Below are positions 25,766 through 34,843 of a DNA stretch of 64,000 nucleotides, in pieces. Position 1 is the first letter of the stretch, and the number at the start of each line of letters is the position of its first letter. The notes under the pieces are model-generated. The model was not told where the DNA came from and made no database searches. It worked only from the letters and a program-made list of their open reading frames with translations. The position numbers were made by a program, and so were the translations under genes. Source of the stretch: Saccharothrix espanaensis DSM 44229 (GTDB taxonomy: Bacteria > Actinomycetota > Actinomycetes > Mycobacteriales > Pseudonocardiaceae); the NCBI RefSeq assembly GCF_000328705.1, contig NC_019673.1, positions 5,580,001-5,644,000 on the forward strand, read 5' to 3'.

Positions 25766-27021
25766 GCGGACGCCGCCCCGCTGCTGCCGAGCAGGAGCCG
25801 GGTGTGGACTCCCCAGCCGCCGCCCGGGAGCGGTCCGGCCCGCAACGTCCCCCCGTAGGCGGCCGCGCGCTCGCGCATGCCGGTGATGCCGTGGCCGGGC
25901 GGTGTGGCACCGGGTCGTGGCAGGCGGGAGCCGTTGTCGGTGACGTCCACTGTGACCGTCTCGGTCGAGCACCGCACCCGGACCTCAGCCTGCGTACCGG
26001 GTCGGGTGTGCTTGAGGGTGTTGGTCAAGGCTTCCTGCACCAGGCGGTAGACGGTCAGTTGCGCGGTGGCGGGTATGTGGGCGTGACCGCCGTGGACTTC
26101 GAGGCGGGTCGGCAGCCCGGCTGCGCACATCTGGTCGACCAGCGCCTCCAGTTGTGCGATGCCGGGCAGCGGGTGGCGCGCCGCGTCCGGTTCGTCGGCG
26201 TGCAGGACGCCCAGGGAACGCCGCATGTCGGTCAGGGCCTGCCGGCCCGTCTCGGAGATCTGGAGCATCGCGGTGGTGGCCTTGTCCGGCGCCCGGTGCT
26301 GGGCGTAGACGGCGGCGTCGGTGAGCGCGACCATGACGGACAGGTTGTGGGTGACGATGTCGTGCATCTCGCGGGTGATCCGCGTCCTCTCCTCGGCGAC
26401 GGCCACGCGCGCCTGCTGTTCCTGCTCTTGTTCAAGGCGTTCGGCCCGTTCTTCGAGGGCCGCGAGGTAGGCGCGCGTGGTCCGGACGTTCACCCCGAGG
26501 ACGGCGGCGGCGACGACCATCGCGGTGACCGCGACGAACGGGGCCAGGAACGCGCCGTCCGTGGCCCAGCGCAGGCAGGCCAGCAGGCCCCCCACCGCCA
26601 CGACGGCACCGGCGAGGAGTGTGCCGCGCCGACCCGAGTTCGCGGCCACCGTGTAGAGCGCCACCAGCAAGGCGATGTCCGCCGGCAGTTGGACGTCCAG
26701 CAGCCATTGGACGAAGGCCGCGCCCGCCACGACGCCGAAGACCGCGAGCGGGGCCCGCCGCCGCCACACCAGGGGCAGCGCTAGGGCAGCGGTGAGGGCC
26801 AGGGCCACCGGCATCTCGCGCAGCGGGTACGTGGTCACGACGTGGAGCAGGAGCAGCGTCGCCGGCAGCAAGTCCCACACCACGGACGGCAGCCGGGAAA
26901 CCCCACGCCTCACCAATCGCACCACTCGCGCCGAGACCGAGTCGGCGTGCCGCGCCAGTCCCACGGTCGGCCACGCCCGGCCCCGGTGGGCGCTGCCGGG
27001 TTCCGCGGCCGCCTCGGTCAT
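25762..27021 (-). CDS. Two-component sensor histidine kinase (NarL-type, HisKA_3)
   Basis: 419 aa. The N-terminus carries about 4-6 transmembrane helices (residues 50-190, such as DLLPATLLLLHVVTTYP). A coiled-coil follows, then HisKA_3 with the phospho-His in ITREMHDIVTHNLSVMV, and a HATPase domain (QEALTNTLKHTRPG; DVTDNGS; GHGITGMRERAAAYGG). It partners the downstream response regulator (ATGA overlap). The gene faces the plus-strand hydrolase gene, which could be a target. Confidence 0.92.
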   Translation of the reverse strand: MTEAAAEPGSAHRGRAWPTVGLARHADSVSARVVRLVRRGVSRLPSVVWDLLPATLLLLHVVTTYPLREMPVALALTAALALPLVWRRRAPLAVFGVVAGAAFVQWLLDVQLPADIALLVALYTVAANSGRRGTLLAGAVVAVGGLLACLRWATDGAFLAPFVAVTAMVVAAAVLGVNVRTTRAYLAALEERAERLEQEQEQQARVAVAEERTRITREMHDIVTHNLSVMVALTDAAVYAQHRAPDKATTAMLQISETGRQALTDMRRSLGVLHADEPDAARHPLPGIAQLEALVDQMCAAGLPTRLEVHGGHAHIPATAQLTVYRLVQEALTNTLKHTRPGTQAEVRVRCSTETVTVDVTDNGSRLPRPGATPPGHGITGMRERAAAYGGTLRAGPLPGGGWGVHTRLLLGSSGAASA

Positions 27022-27388
27022 CACACGTCCCCGTCGATCCAGCAGGAGAGCGGCCCCGGCCGGGGCCACCACCGCGGACCGCCGGAGCCGACCTCGCGCC
27101 GCCCGGCAAGCACCACGGTCCTGCCACGGTAGGCCGCCGGGCCCGTCGAGCACATGAGCCCACCGTCTGATCGCAGCACGCCGGTATACGACCACAGGAG
27201 GAGTCCCACTACCTCCCGTGGTCGCAAACCGGCCGCTGATCGGGCGTTCCCGATTGCCACTCCGATCGCACGGCGACCCTCCTCAGGTTGCGTCCCCGGT
27301 TGCAGGTGGTGGCGACCCGGGATCGATGCGACAGCGCAGGTCCAGCGCCGAGTATTGCCAGGTGACCGAGATCATCACAGGACTGCAC
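27022..27388. other. Divergent promoter region between histidine kinase and hydrolase
   Basis: About 370 bases with no gene. It contains the promoters of the two-component system and probably of the hydrolase. No clear operator was seen. Confidence 0.4.
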
Positions 27389-28816
27389 ATGTCCCCCTTG
27401 GAAATCCTCGCCGTGCTGGGTGCCGTCGCCCTGGTCGTGGCGCGCTGGCTTCCACCCGCCGCCCGCCCACGCGTCACGATCGCGGCGGGTGCGGTCTTCC
27501 TGCTGTCCACGATCCTGCTGATCGTGACGGGGATCCGCTGGCAGCTGCTGCCGGTGCTGGCGGGCGCTGCCTTCGCGGCGCCGTTCGCCTTCTCCCCCCT
27601 GGTGCGACGCCGTACCGGCCGGCCGGCGTGGCGGGCCCGCTGGTGGCTGGCGTTGCCGGGGGCGCTGGCCTGCGTCGGCCTGATCACGACGGGCCCCGTC
27701 GCCGCGTGGGGCTTTCCCGTGCCCGTGTTTCCCAAGCCCACGGGCGATTTCGCGGTCGGCACCCGCGTGGTGCAGTGGACCGACCCGAGCCGCCCCGAGA
27801 CGTTCACCGCCGACCAGGACGACCGGCGCACGGTCGTGGTCCAGCTCTGGTACCCCGCCCAGAACAGCCCTGCGGACGTGCCACGGGCCCAGTACCTCGG
27901 ACGCACGGAGGACGAGGCGCGCACCGTCTCCGCAGCCCTCGCCGGCGGCGTCGGCCTGCCGGCTTTCCTGGTCGACGGCGTTGCTCGGGCGCACACCCAC
28001 TCGGTCTTCGACGCCCCGGTCGCCGATGGGGGCGGGCGGTTCCCGGTCGTGCTGTTCTCCCCCGGGGCGAACGGCGTGCGCACCCAGAACACCGCCTGGG
28101 CGGAGGAAGTCGCCGGCCACGGCTACGTGGTCGCCGCCGTCGACCACCTGTACGACTCCGCCGCCGTCGTCCTCACCGACGGCCGGACGATCACCGCCCA
28201 GACCGCCTCCACCGGCGACCAGGACGAGGACCACCGGCTCGCCGCCGACTGGACGGCGATCCGGGCCGCCGACCTGGGCTTCGTCCTCACCCGGCTGGAA
28301 GGTCTGGACCGGGGCGAGGACGCCGGCCCGCTGACCGGCCGCCTGGACACCGGCCGGGTCGCGGCGACCGGTCACTCCATGGGTGGTGCCGCCGCCCTTC
28401 AGGCCGCCCGGCAGGACCGCCGGGTCGACGCCGTCATCGACCTCGACGGCTACCCCCACGGCCCCACCGCCCCGTCCCTCGACCAGCCGACGCTCGCGCT
28501 CACCCAGGCGATCACCCCGGCCACCGACCAGCGCTACCTGCCCCGCCTCACCGAGGTGCTCGAACTCGGCACCGCGACGAACTACCGGCTCACCGTCCCC
28601 GGCGCCGCACACCTCACGTTCATGGACGGTGCCCTGTACCTGCCGCCCGTGTCCTCGATCGTCGGCTCCTTGGGCCGCACCGCGAGCCCCCGCGTCGTCG
28701 CCACCACCACCCTGGCCTTCCTGGACACCGTCCTGCGGGAGGAATCCGTCGACCTGGCCGGTGTTCTGTCGGCCCACGGCGATCTCACCGTCCACCACCC
28801 GGACCAGAACCGGTGA
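27389..28816 (+). CDS. Membrane-anchored alpha/beta hydrolase (PAF-acetylhydrolase/dienelactone-like)
   Basis: 475 aa from the ATG at 27389; a GTG at 27362 is an alternative. The N-terminus has four hydrophobic helices within residues 1-115. The rest is a secreted-side or cytoplasmic hydrolase: VVVQLWYPAQ, FPVVLFSPGANGVRTQNTAW (oxyanion region), nucleophile elbow GHSMGGAAAL, acid in DLDGYPHG, and His in PGAAHLTFMD. This order fits the platelet-activating-factor acetylhydrolase-like family of esterases. The substrate is unknown. Confidence 0.85.
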   Translation: MSPLEILAVLGAVALVVARWLPPAARPRVTIAAGAVFLLSTILLIVTGIRWQLLPVLAGAAFAAPFAFSPLVRRRTGRPAWRARWWLALPGALACVGLITTGPVAAWGFPVPVFPKPTGDFAVGTRVVQWTDPSRPETFTADQDDRRTVVVQLWYPAQNSPADVPRAQYLGRTEDEARTVSAALAGGVGLPAFLVDGVARAHTHSVFDAPVADGGGRFPVVLFSPGANGVRTQNTAWAEEVAGHGYVVAAVDHLYDSAAVVLTDGRTITAQTASTGDQDEDHRLAADWTAIRAADLGFVLTRLEGLDRGEDAGPLTGRLDTGRVAATGHSMGGAAALQAARQDRRVDAVIDLDGYPHGPTAPSLDQPTLALTQAITPATDQRYLPRLTEVLELGTATNYRLTVPGAAHLTFMDGALYLPPVSSIVGSLGRTASPRVVATTTLAFLDTVLREESVDLAGVLSAHGDLTVHHPDQNR

Positions 28817-28850
28817 TCAGCTGTCACCGCACGGGTGAACGGGCCGCGCC

Positions 28851-29273
28851 TCACCGATCCGGGTCGGACGCGAGGATCTCGGCCAGCCGGAGGGTGTCCC
28901 GCAGGTAGCGCTCGTAGGGGAACCCCGCCGCGACGAGTCCGGCGCGCAACTCGTCGTAGAGCGGCTTTCCCGCGGTGTGGAAGGCTTCTCGGCCGGCGTC
29001 GGTGAGCCGGACCAGGCGTCGGCGCGCGTGTTCGGGGTCGACGGTGATCTGCACCAGGCCGTCCGTCTCGAGTGGACGCAGCGCGCGGCTGATCGCCGGG
29101 TCGGACACCGACAGCGCTTGCGCGAGGCGGTGCTGCGTCGTCGGTTCGACGTCCTCCAGCGTGCCCAGCAGCCGCAACTGGCTGTAGGTCAGGCCGTCGT
29201 CGGGGCGTCGCCGGGCCGCGTCGCCCAGCAGCATGACCACGCGGTGCAGCAGGTCTGCGAGTCCGTCATCCAC
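28851..29273 (-). CDS. MarR-family transcriptional regulator
   Basis: 140 aa with a GTG start. The winged helix is YSQLRLLGTLEDVEPTTQHR, then LAQALSVSDPAISRALRPLE, wing VDPEHARRRLVRLTDAGREA. It is divergent from a membrane-protein pair, with the palindrome GTTAATATTAAC between them, so it probably represses the 29330-30519 operon and itself. Confidence 0.88.
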   Translation of the reverse strand: MDDGLADLLHRVVMLLGDAARRRPDDGLTYSQLRLLGTLEDVEPTTQHRLAQALSVSDPAISRALRPLETDGLVQITVDPEHARRRLVRLTDAGREAFHTAGKPLYDELRAGLVAAGFPYERYLRDTLRLAEILASDPDR

Positions 29274-29300
29274 CGCACCAGCCTACCTCAATGTTGACCC

Positions 29301-29312
29301 GTTAATATTAAC
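29301..29312. promoter_or_regulatory. MarR operator GTTAATATTAAC
   Basis: Perfect 12-bp palindrome, AT-rich in GC-rich DNA, placed 28 bases upstream of the marR start and 18 bases before the GTG of the membrane-protein gene. Outer halves TACCT (29284-29288) and AGGTA (29314-29318) extend the symmetry. Confidence 0.7.
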
Positions 29313-29329
29313 CAGGTAAGACTAGCGTC

Positions 29330-29845
29330 GTGGACACCTTCCCCTACCTCGCCCAGTCCGCGTTTCCCCTGGTCTGGATCCTGGTGCTGGCCATCGGGGC
29401 GTTCCTGCGGGCCCGCCGCGCCCGGTCGCGCCAAGAGGCGCTGGAGATCTGGCAGCGCTGGTGGGCCATCGGCGCCTTCGGCATCGGCAGCCTGTGGATG
29501 ACGGTCGCGTTCCTCGTCATCCCCGACGCCATGGCCGCGGCGATCGGCTTCGAGCGGACGCCGTTCATGGTGGAGATCGCCTTCGCCAACCTCGGACTGG
29601 CCGTGATGGGCTTCCGGGCCGCCTCGGCGTCCGCGCGCGAGCGCATCACCATCGGGCTCGGCGGCGGGATGTTCCTGTGGGGAGCCGCGATCGGCCACGT
29701 CCACCAGTGGTTCGCCAACGGCAACCACTTCCCCGGCAACACCGGCGGCGTCATCGTCAACGACATCCTGGTCCCGGCGGTCATGATCGCCCTGGCCGTA
29801 CGATCCCGGCGACTGGCGGCCGATCCCCGGCCGATCGCCGCCTGA
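29330..29845 (+). CDS. Four-helix membrane protein (possibly DUF6790)
   Basis: 171 aa from a GTG. There are four hydrophobic segments: AFPLVWILVLAIGAFL, IGAFGIGSLWMTVAFLVIP, VEIAFANLGLAVMGF and the GLGGGMFLWGAAIGHVHQWF/VNDILVPAVMIALAV region. Conserved-looking GHVHQWFANGNH faces the membrane surface. The family assignment is from memory. It heads a two-gene unit controlled by the divergent MarR. Confidence 0.7.
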   Translation: MDTFPYLAQSAFPLVWILVLAIGAFLRARRARSRQEALEIWQRWWAIGAFGIGSLWMTVAFLVIPDAMAAAIGFERTPFMVEIAFANLGLAVMGFRAASASARERITIGLGGGMFLWGAAIGHVHQWFANGNHFPGNTGGVIVNDILVPAVMIALAVRSRRLAADPRPIAA

Positions 29846-29868
29846 CCCGGAGGAAGCAGGTCCTCACC

Positions 29869-30519
29869 ATGGCGACTCACACCGGCACCGAACCCGAGGA
29901 CGAGACCGACGAGGTGCGCGCGGCCGCCACCGATCGGCTCACCACGTTCGTCGACGCGGCGGTCGCGATCGCCCTCACCCTGCTCGCGCTGGACCTCCCC
30001 GTCCCCACCGGCGACAGCACCGACGCCATGCTGGGTTCGGTGTCGGCGCACCGCGAGGAGTACCTGGCCTTCGCGCTGAGCTTCGTGGTGATCGCCGCCC
30101 ACTGGCGCGCCCACCACCGGATCTTCCGCCACGTCCGCTCGCTGGGCACCCGCCTGACCAGCCTCGCCCTGACCTGGCTGTTCATGCAGGTCCTGATGCC
30201 GTTCGCGACCCGGGTGATCACCGCCGACGGCGCCTTCGCGCCCCGGTTCAGCTTCTACGCGCTCGTGCAGGTCCTGGCGTCGGCGTCGTTCGCGCTGATC
30301 ATCCGGGAGATCCGGCGCGAACACCTGTACCGCACGGACGTCCCGCCCAGGGGGCTCGCGCAGAGCCTGGTGCGCAGCATCTGCCTGGCCGCGGTGTTCG
30401 GGGTGTCCATCCCCCTCTCGTTCCTGACCACGAGCACCGTCGCCTACCTGTGCTGGCTCGCCGCACCGATCGTGCTCACCATCGCCGGCCACGTCCAGCG
30501 CCGCGCTTCCGACACCTGA
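29869..30519 (+). CDS. TMEM175-family (DUF1211) membrane protein, putative potassium channel
   Basis: 216 aa. The ATG is preceded by GGAGGAAG 12 bases away. The signature of TMEM175 helix 1 is RLTTFVDAAVAIALTLLALD (the usual FSDGVFAIAITLL motif, here V-D-A). A second HxxH region reads VIAAHWRAHHRIFRHV. Six helices in all. Bacterial TMEM175 proteins form tetrameric K+ channels. It follows the DUF6790-like gene by 23 bases and is probably MarR-controlled. Confidence 0.82.
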   Translation: MATHTGTEPEDETDEVRAAATDRLTTFVDAAVAIALTLLALDLPVPTGDSTDAMLGSVSAHREEYLAFALSFVVIAAHWRAHHRIFRHVRSLGTRLTSLALTWLFMQVLMPFATRVITADGAFAPRFSFYALVQVLASASFALIIREIRREHLYRTDVPPRGLAQSLVRSICLAAVFGVSIPLSFLTTSTVAYLCWLAAPIVLTIAGHVQRRASDT

Positions 30520-30540
30520 CCGGCCTGACCCGGGCCGTTG

Positions 30541-30858
30541 TCAGCGGCGCGTCGTCGCCGTGACGAGGGTCGAGGAGAGGTAGGCGTGTGCGGGGCTGGT
30601 CGGGACGAAGAGCGTTTCGAGGCCGCTCAGGTGACGGTTCGCCCGAGCCATCGGCAGTTCGTGCTCCAGATCGGCCGGGGTGCGCACCCCCCGCACGATC
30701 ACGCCGATACGTGCCTCGCGGCAGTAGTCGACCAGCAGCCGGCCGGGACTGGAGTCGACCGTGACGTTGACGAGGTCGCCGGTCACGTCGGCGAGCAGGG
30801 CCAGCCGTTCGGGGAGGAAGAACCGGCCGGCCTTGGCCGGGTTGGTCAGCACGCACAT
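30541..30858 (-). pseudogene. coaD: Internal fragment of phosphopantetheine adenylyltransferase (CoaD)
   Basis: About 105 codons match the middle of CoaD: NPAKAGRFFLPERLALLADV, VDSSPGRLLVDYCREARIGV, IVRGVRTPADLEHELPMAR, NRHLSGLETLFVPTSP and YLSSTLV. The N-terminal nucleotide site (GSFDPxTxGH) and the last 25 or so residues are absent, and the sequence upstream is not CoaD-like in any frame. The catalytic His is lost, so it cannot be active. The essential coaD should be elsewhere in the genome. Confidence 0.75.
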
Positions 30859-30950
30859 GAGCGAGGTCGGTTCGGGGACGGCGTTGGGGGACGGGCCCTG
30901 ACCGGGTGGTCGACGGTCGTGGGACCGCTCGTCGTCGGAGGGGGAAGTCG

Positions 30951-31489
30951 ATGGCGGGGGGAAAACCGTTGGTGGCGCAGGCACCGACGGAATCGAGCGC
31001 GTTCTTCAACGCCGGTACGGCTGGCCGACGGGCGCGAGGCCGTCGTGGAGCCGTTGGACCAGGGTTTCCTCCTGATGGAGCACGTGCGGCCGTTGAAGGA
31101 CATGCTGGACTGGCTGGCGGGCGATCCGCCCGTGATCGAGTCGTACTCCACGACGTGGGGCAACGTCGCCGGTGAACTGGGCGAGGTGGCGGTGGACTAC
31201 CGGGCCGCGGTGGCGTCGGGTACGGCGGGGTGGGGGGTGCGGCGGCGGCGTACTTGACCATGCGCGGGTGCATGGTGATGCGTTGTCGGGGGCGGCGTCG
31301 GCGGCGGGGACCGTGGGGACGGTCGTCGGGATGATGGGCATGGTGGTGGGGTTCGTGCGCGAGTTGGTGCGCGACCTGATCGCCGGCCTGGTGGGGAAGC
31401 TCATCGCCTGGGTGTTGGAGGCGGCGTTCACGCCGAACCCGCGCCTCATCGACGTGGTCGACGCGGTCCGTCGCCACCGGGCCCAGTGA
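30951..31489 (+). pseudogene. Frameshifted ESX/WXG100-like secretion substrate gene
   Basis: An ATG frame begins MAGGKPLVAQAPTESSAFFN, then the coding signal moves to the next frame (FLLMEHVRPLKDMLDWLAGD, VIESYSTTWGNVAGELGEVA), and again to the third frame (AGTVGTVVGMMGMVVGFVRE, LVRDLIAGLVGKLIAWVLEA). The order matches long actinobacterial WXG100-like proteins with a helical WxG segment and a glycine-rich hydrophobic region. Shifts fall in G-rich runs near 31015 and 31225-31250. It is either decayed or affected by sequencing errors. Confidence 0.65.
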
Positions 31490-31500
31490 GGGGAACGACC

Positions 31501-31818
31501 GTGCTGCCCGCGCTGGAGGACCTGCTGGGCGACGACCCGCCGGACCTGCTCGCCATCCCGTTCCTGTTCGGCGAGGTGCGCTGGGCGGCGGCGCAGGCCC
31601 TCGCGGCCGAACGCCGCGCGTCGGCGGTCGCCGAGCCGGTCGTGCTCGCCCGGGTTCCACTTCCGCTGACCAGCGACGGCCTGTCCGACCTGGCCACCGA
31701 TGCGGGCCTGCCCCTCCGGGGCGGTGTGGAGGGGAAACTGGCCTCGTTCGTCGAGCTGCGCGAGCGCGGCCTGCTGCCGCTGACCGACCTGCGCCTGTCG
31801 ACCGTGGCGGAAGGCTGA
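31501..31818 (+). CDS. Small hypothetical protein downstream of the WXG-like gene
   Basis: 105 aa. The GTG at 31501 has GAGGGGA upstream; a GTG at 31486 overlapping the preceding stop is also possible. It is acidic at the N-terminus (LEDLLGDDPPDLLAIPFLFG), Ala/Arg-helical in the middle, and ends LRERGLLPLTDLRLSTVAEG. It is probably the partner of the broken WXG-like gene, since such genes come in pairs; no family is recognised. Confidence 0.55.
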   Translation: MLPALEDLLGDDPPDLLAIPFLFGEVRWAAAQALAAERRASAVAEPVVLARVPLPLTSDGLSDLATDAGLPLRGGVEGKLASFVELRERGLLPLTDLRLSTVAEG

Positions 31819-32037
31819 CGGCCGCGCGGATCGCCCCTCCTGTGCGACGACCGGTGAAAGCGCATCGGAAACGCCGGAGTTCGCCGGAACGAACCCACCG
31901 GGCGATCTTTTCGCACAGCCACGGTGCGCGGTCATCGTGGTCACGCAGGTTTGACGGCGCGCCGATCGGGCACCCCAGGGACGAGTGACGGGCGAATGAG
32001 ACCGCACACCACGACTTTGGCGAAAGAGAGGATCGGA

Positions 32038-32211
32038 ATGGGCGCCGACGACAAGCTCGAAGGAAAGGCCGACGAGCTGAAGGGCAAGGTCAAGCAGGGC
32101 GTGGGCGACGCTACCGATGACCCGCAGCTGGAGACCGAAGGCAAGGTCGACGAAACCAAGGGCGACCTCAAGCAGGCTGCCGAAAAGGTGAAGGACGCCT
32201 TCAAGAACTGA
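32038..32211 (+). CDS. CsbD-like stress protein
   Basis: 57 aa, Lys/Glu/Asp-rich: DKLEGKADELKGKVKQGVGD and EGKVDETKGDLKQAAEKVKD, the two-repeat pattern of CsbD family proteins. These are general-stress proteins (sigma-B regulon in Bacillus). A purine-rich GAGAGGA lies upstream of the ATG, and a strong terminator follows. Confidence 0.92.
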   Translation: MGADDKLEGKADELKGKVKQGVGDATDDPQLETEGKVDETKGDLKQAAEKVKDAFKN

Positions 32212-32229
32212 TCCGCCAGTTCGGTCGAC

Positions 32230-32275
32230 AAGCGGAGAGGCCCGCGTCCCGCAAGGGGTGTGGGCCTCTCCGCTT
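32230..32275. terminator. Hairpin terminator after the CsbD-like gene
   Basis: Perfect 14-bp stem: AAGCGGAGAGGCCC (32230-32243) with GGGCCTCTCCGCTT (32262-32275), 18-base loop. It may also serve the opposing glycosyltransferase transcript. Confidence 0.85.
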
Positions 32276-32377
32276 GAGTGAGGACGGACCGTTCTGCCGG
32301 CCGGAACGGCTGTGTCGACATCGGTGGCCTCGGGTCGGCCTTGGGTCCAGGTCGAGAGCGTCGAACAAGCGGCCGAG

Positions 32378-33607
32378 TCAACGGTTCGTCTTGCGGGTCA
32401 GGGGAAGGGCCGCCGCCGCGCGCGGGCCCGCCAACCCCTCTGTTCTCCGGGTCTCAGGACGGCCACGGGACTCCTGTCCGGTCACCAGGTCGTACACGCG
32501 CTCGATCTCCTGGGCGGAATGGTCGGTGGTGTGGCGGGACTCGACGCGGTCGGTGCCCGCGACCCCGTAGGCGAAGCGCCGGACGTTGTCGGCGAACAGT
32601 TCGCGCAACGCCTTGGCCAGGGCGCGCGGATCCCGTCGCGGGACGAGCAGCCCGGTCACCTTGTCCACGACCGTCTCCGCGAAGCCGCCGACGTCGGTCG
32701 CGACCACCGGCGTGCCGCACGCCATCGCCTCCACCGCGACCATGGTGTTCAGGCCATCCCACGGAGCGCAGACCACGACGTCCGCCGAGCGCAGCAACGC
32801 CGGCATCGACGCCCTCGGCACCCGGCCGAGGAACCGCACCCGGTCCTCGACCCCGCACGCCTGCGCGTACGCGCGCAACGGACTGAGCACATCGGCGTCC
32901 GCGCGCGGCGAGGTGCTGCCCGCGAACACCAATTCCGTGTCCGGCAACCCGATCAGCGCGGTGACCACGTCGGCGACGCCCTTGTGCGGCGAGATCGTTC
33001 CCGCGACGACGATCCTCCTGGCGAGCCGGCGCGGGAAGACCGTGCCGCCGGGCCGGAAGCGGCGGGTGTCCACCGTGTACGGCACGACGGAGACGTCGCC
33101 CGGCGCGACCCCCATCGCCGACAGTTCGCCCAACTCCTTCCGGGACGCCGCGACGAGGTGCGCCGCCCGGCGGCTGACCAGGAGTTCGGAATCGACGCGC
33201 TCGTCCGGGCCGGGGTCCCAGCGGCCGAACCGGCGCTCCACCACGCCCAGCGAGTGGAACGACTGCACGACCGGCACGTCCAGACCGTCCACAGCGGCCA
33301 CCGCCGCCAGGCCCGACGTCCAGTGGTGGGCGTGCACCACGTCCGGGCGCGTGGCCCGCAGCCGCTCCCCCAGGTACTCGGCGAAGTCGCCCAGCGCGGT
33401 CGCCCCCGGCTCCGGGCCGTGCTCGACGCGGTAACCGGCGCGCGAGCCGGGCAGGTCCCGCTTGAGCGCCCCGTCCGGCCGCGTGTACAGGACGACCTCA
33501 TGGCCGCGATCCCCCATCGCGGCGGCAAGTGCGGAGACGTGGGTCGCTTGCCGGATGCCGGTCGACCGGTCCGCGCCGACGTGCTCCGCGACCAGCGCGA
33601 TCTTCAC
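32378..33607 (-). CDS. Family 4 glycosyltransferase (GT-B fold)
   Basis: 409 aa from a GTG (KIALVAEHVGADRSTG). The N-lobe has PDVVHAHHWTSGLAAVAAVD. The C-lobe carries IVVAGTISPHKGVADVV, RVRFLGRVPRASMPALLRSA, and the E-x7-E motif as VEAMACGTPVVATDVGGFAE. This matches retaining GT4 enzymes that use sugar nucleotides. The acceptor cannot be told, and there are no glycan genes beside it. The C-terminal 40 residues after YDLVTGQ are Arg-rich and may be extra. Confidence 0.87.
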   Translation of the reverse strand: MKIALVAEHVGADRSTGIRQATHVSALAAAMGDRGHEVVLYTRPDGALKRDLPGSRAGYRVEHGPEPGATALGDFAEYLGERLRATRPDVVHAHHWTSGLAAVAAVDGLDVPVVQSFHSLGVVERRFGRWDPGPDERVDSELLVSRRAAHLVAASRKELGELSAMGVAPGDVSVVPYTVDTRRFRPGGTVFPRRLARRIVVAGTISPHKGVADVVTALIGLPDTELVFAGSTSPRADADVLSPLRAYAQACGVEDRVRFLGRVPRASMPALLRSADVVVCAPWDGLNTMVAVEAMACGTPVVATDVGGFAETVVDKVTGLLVPRRDPRALAKALRELFADNVRRFAYGVAGTDRVESRHTTDHSAQEIERVYDLVTGQESRGRPETRRTEGLAGPRAAAALPLTRKTNR

Positions 33608-33771
33608 TGTGCCCTCCGCGACAAGGTCTCGCGCTCGTGCGCGGCCATGATCGTCATCGTCTTCGGAGGGCTGCTTGCTCAACCCGCCGGACGAGTACCA
33701 CGAGCCGACGCCGTCAAAACACCCGGCGGACTTTTCGATCATGGCCGCCGCGCCCGGTACCATCCGCGTCC

Positions 33772-34281
33772 ATGGACGACGGGCGACTGCCGCTGGACCA
33801 CCCCGACTGGAAGACCCTGTCGCACCGGGGAGGTCCGGAGGGGAAGGTCGACGTCCCGACCGAACTGCGCGCCCTGCTCGCCAACCCCGGTGACGACGCC
33901 CGGTTCGGCGGATTCTGGCCGTACCTGTGCTCGGAGGACACCACCTGGCCGGCCGCCTACGCGGCGACCCCGTACCTGGTGGACCACGCTGCCGCCGTGC
34001 CCGCGACCCGCCGCGCCGGGCGCGTCGCGGTGATCGGGCTGATCGTCACCCACTCCCGCACGCAGTCCTGTCCCGCCAGGCTCCGCGATGCCCACACCAC
34101 GGCCCTGGGCCGGGCACTGCGACTCGCCACCGAGACCGTGACGGTCACCTCCGGCGACGACCTGCGCTGGGGGCTGTCCGCGCTCGCCGCCCTGCGGGGC
34201 GCTCCCCTGCTCGCTGAAGTGTTGGCGAACCCGCAGTGCCCCGAGTGCGGAGTGGACATCCCCGTCGACGCGACGCCCTGA
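33772..34281 (+). CDS. Hypothetical soluble protein
   Basis: 169 aa. It starts MDDGRLPLDHPDWKTLSHRG, then GFWPYLCSEDTTWPAAYAAT, an Ala-rich helical middle, and a final CPECG, which could be half a zinc site. It recalls actinobacterial proteins built of short helical repeats with the conserved start DPRW/HPDWxxL. The end may be truncated, since the CPECG lies 9 residues before the stop. Function unknown. Confidence 0.6.
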   Translation: MDDGRLPLDHPDWKTLSHRGGPEGKVDVPTELRALLANPGDDARFGGFWPYLCSEDTTWPAAYAATPYLVDHAAAVPATRRAGRVAVIGLIVTHSRTQSCPARLRDAHTTALGRALRLATETVTVTSGDDLRWGLSALAALRGAPLLAEVLANPQCPECGVDIPVDATP

Positions 34282-34545
34282 ACCACGTGGTCCGGGACGT
34301 CCTCGAACGCCTCCCGACCGCCGGAGCCACTGGCCCCTTGTCCATTTGTTGACAGTGCGAATGAACTGCCGGTCCGGCGTCGGGATGGGCCCGATCACGA
34401 GTAGCTGCTCGGGGCTGTCCGGTGTCCGAGGGCCGGGTCGCCGGGACGTCAGTCGGCCGCTCGGTTCGACGTGGGTTCTTGTGCCGCGCGCCGGGTTTCG
34501 TCGGCGGGCGACTTGCCGGCGAACCCGAGCCCGAGCACGCGGGCC

Positions 34546-34843
34546 GTGGCTGCGGCGATCATGGCCGGCGGCGTCTTCCTGCTCTCCGGCGTAGTCGGCG
34601 GCCTGCCCCTGATGAGCAACCGCCCCCACGACGAGACGCCCCCGGTCAGAAGCCCGTCGGCGACCGACTCCCCCGGCCGACTACCTGGACCGCATCGCCT
34701 ACCGCACCGCCCGCGCCACAGCGGGGTGCAAGGGCCGCAGGTCGGCCTGGATCAACATCACGGGCATGGTGAGCGTGCTGTTCACCCTCTTCTTCGTCAA
34801 CCTCGTCGCCGTCGGCCTGCACTCGTGCGCGGGCGTCGACTGA
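34546..34843 (+). pseudogene. Possible broken small membrane protein gene
   Basis: From a GTG the first frame gives a hydrophobic N-terminus (VAAAIMAGGVFLLSGVVGG). A one-base shift near 34670 is needed to join ADYLDRIAYRTARATAGC and a clear transmembrane segment (MVSVLFTLFFVNLVAVGL), ending HSCAGVD at 34843. Only the second half is persuasive. Confidence 0.35.

Noticed and set aside
27154-28908. 584-codon plus-strand frame overlapping the alpha/beta hydrolase
   Set aside because: It is a shifted shadow. The hydrolase frame carries GHSMGG and the other catalytic motifs.
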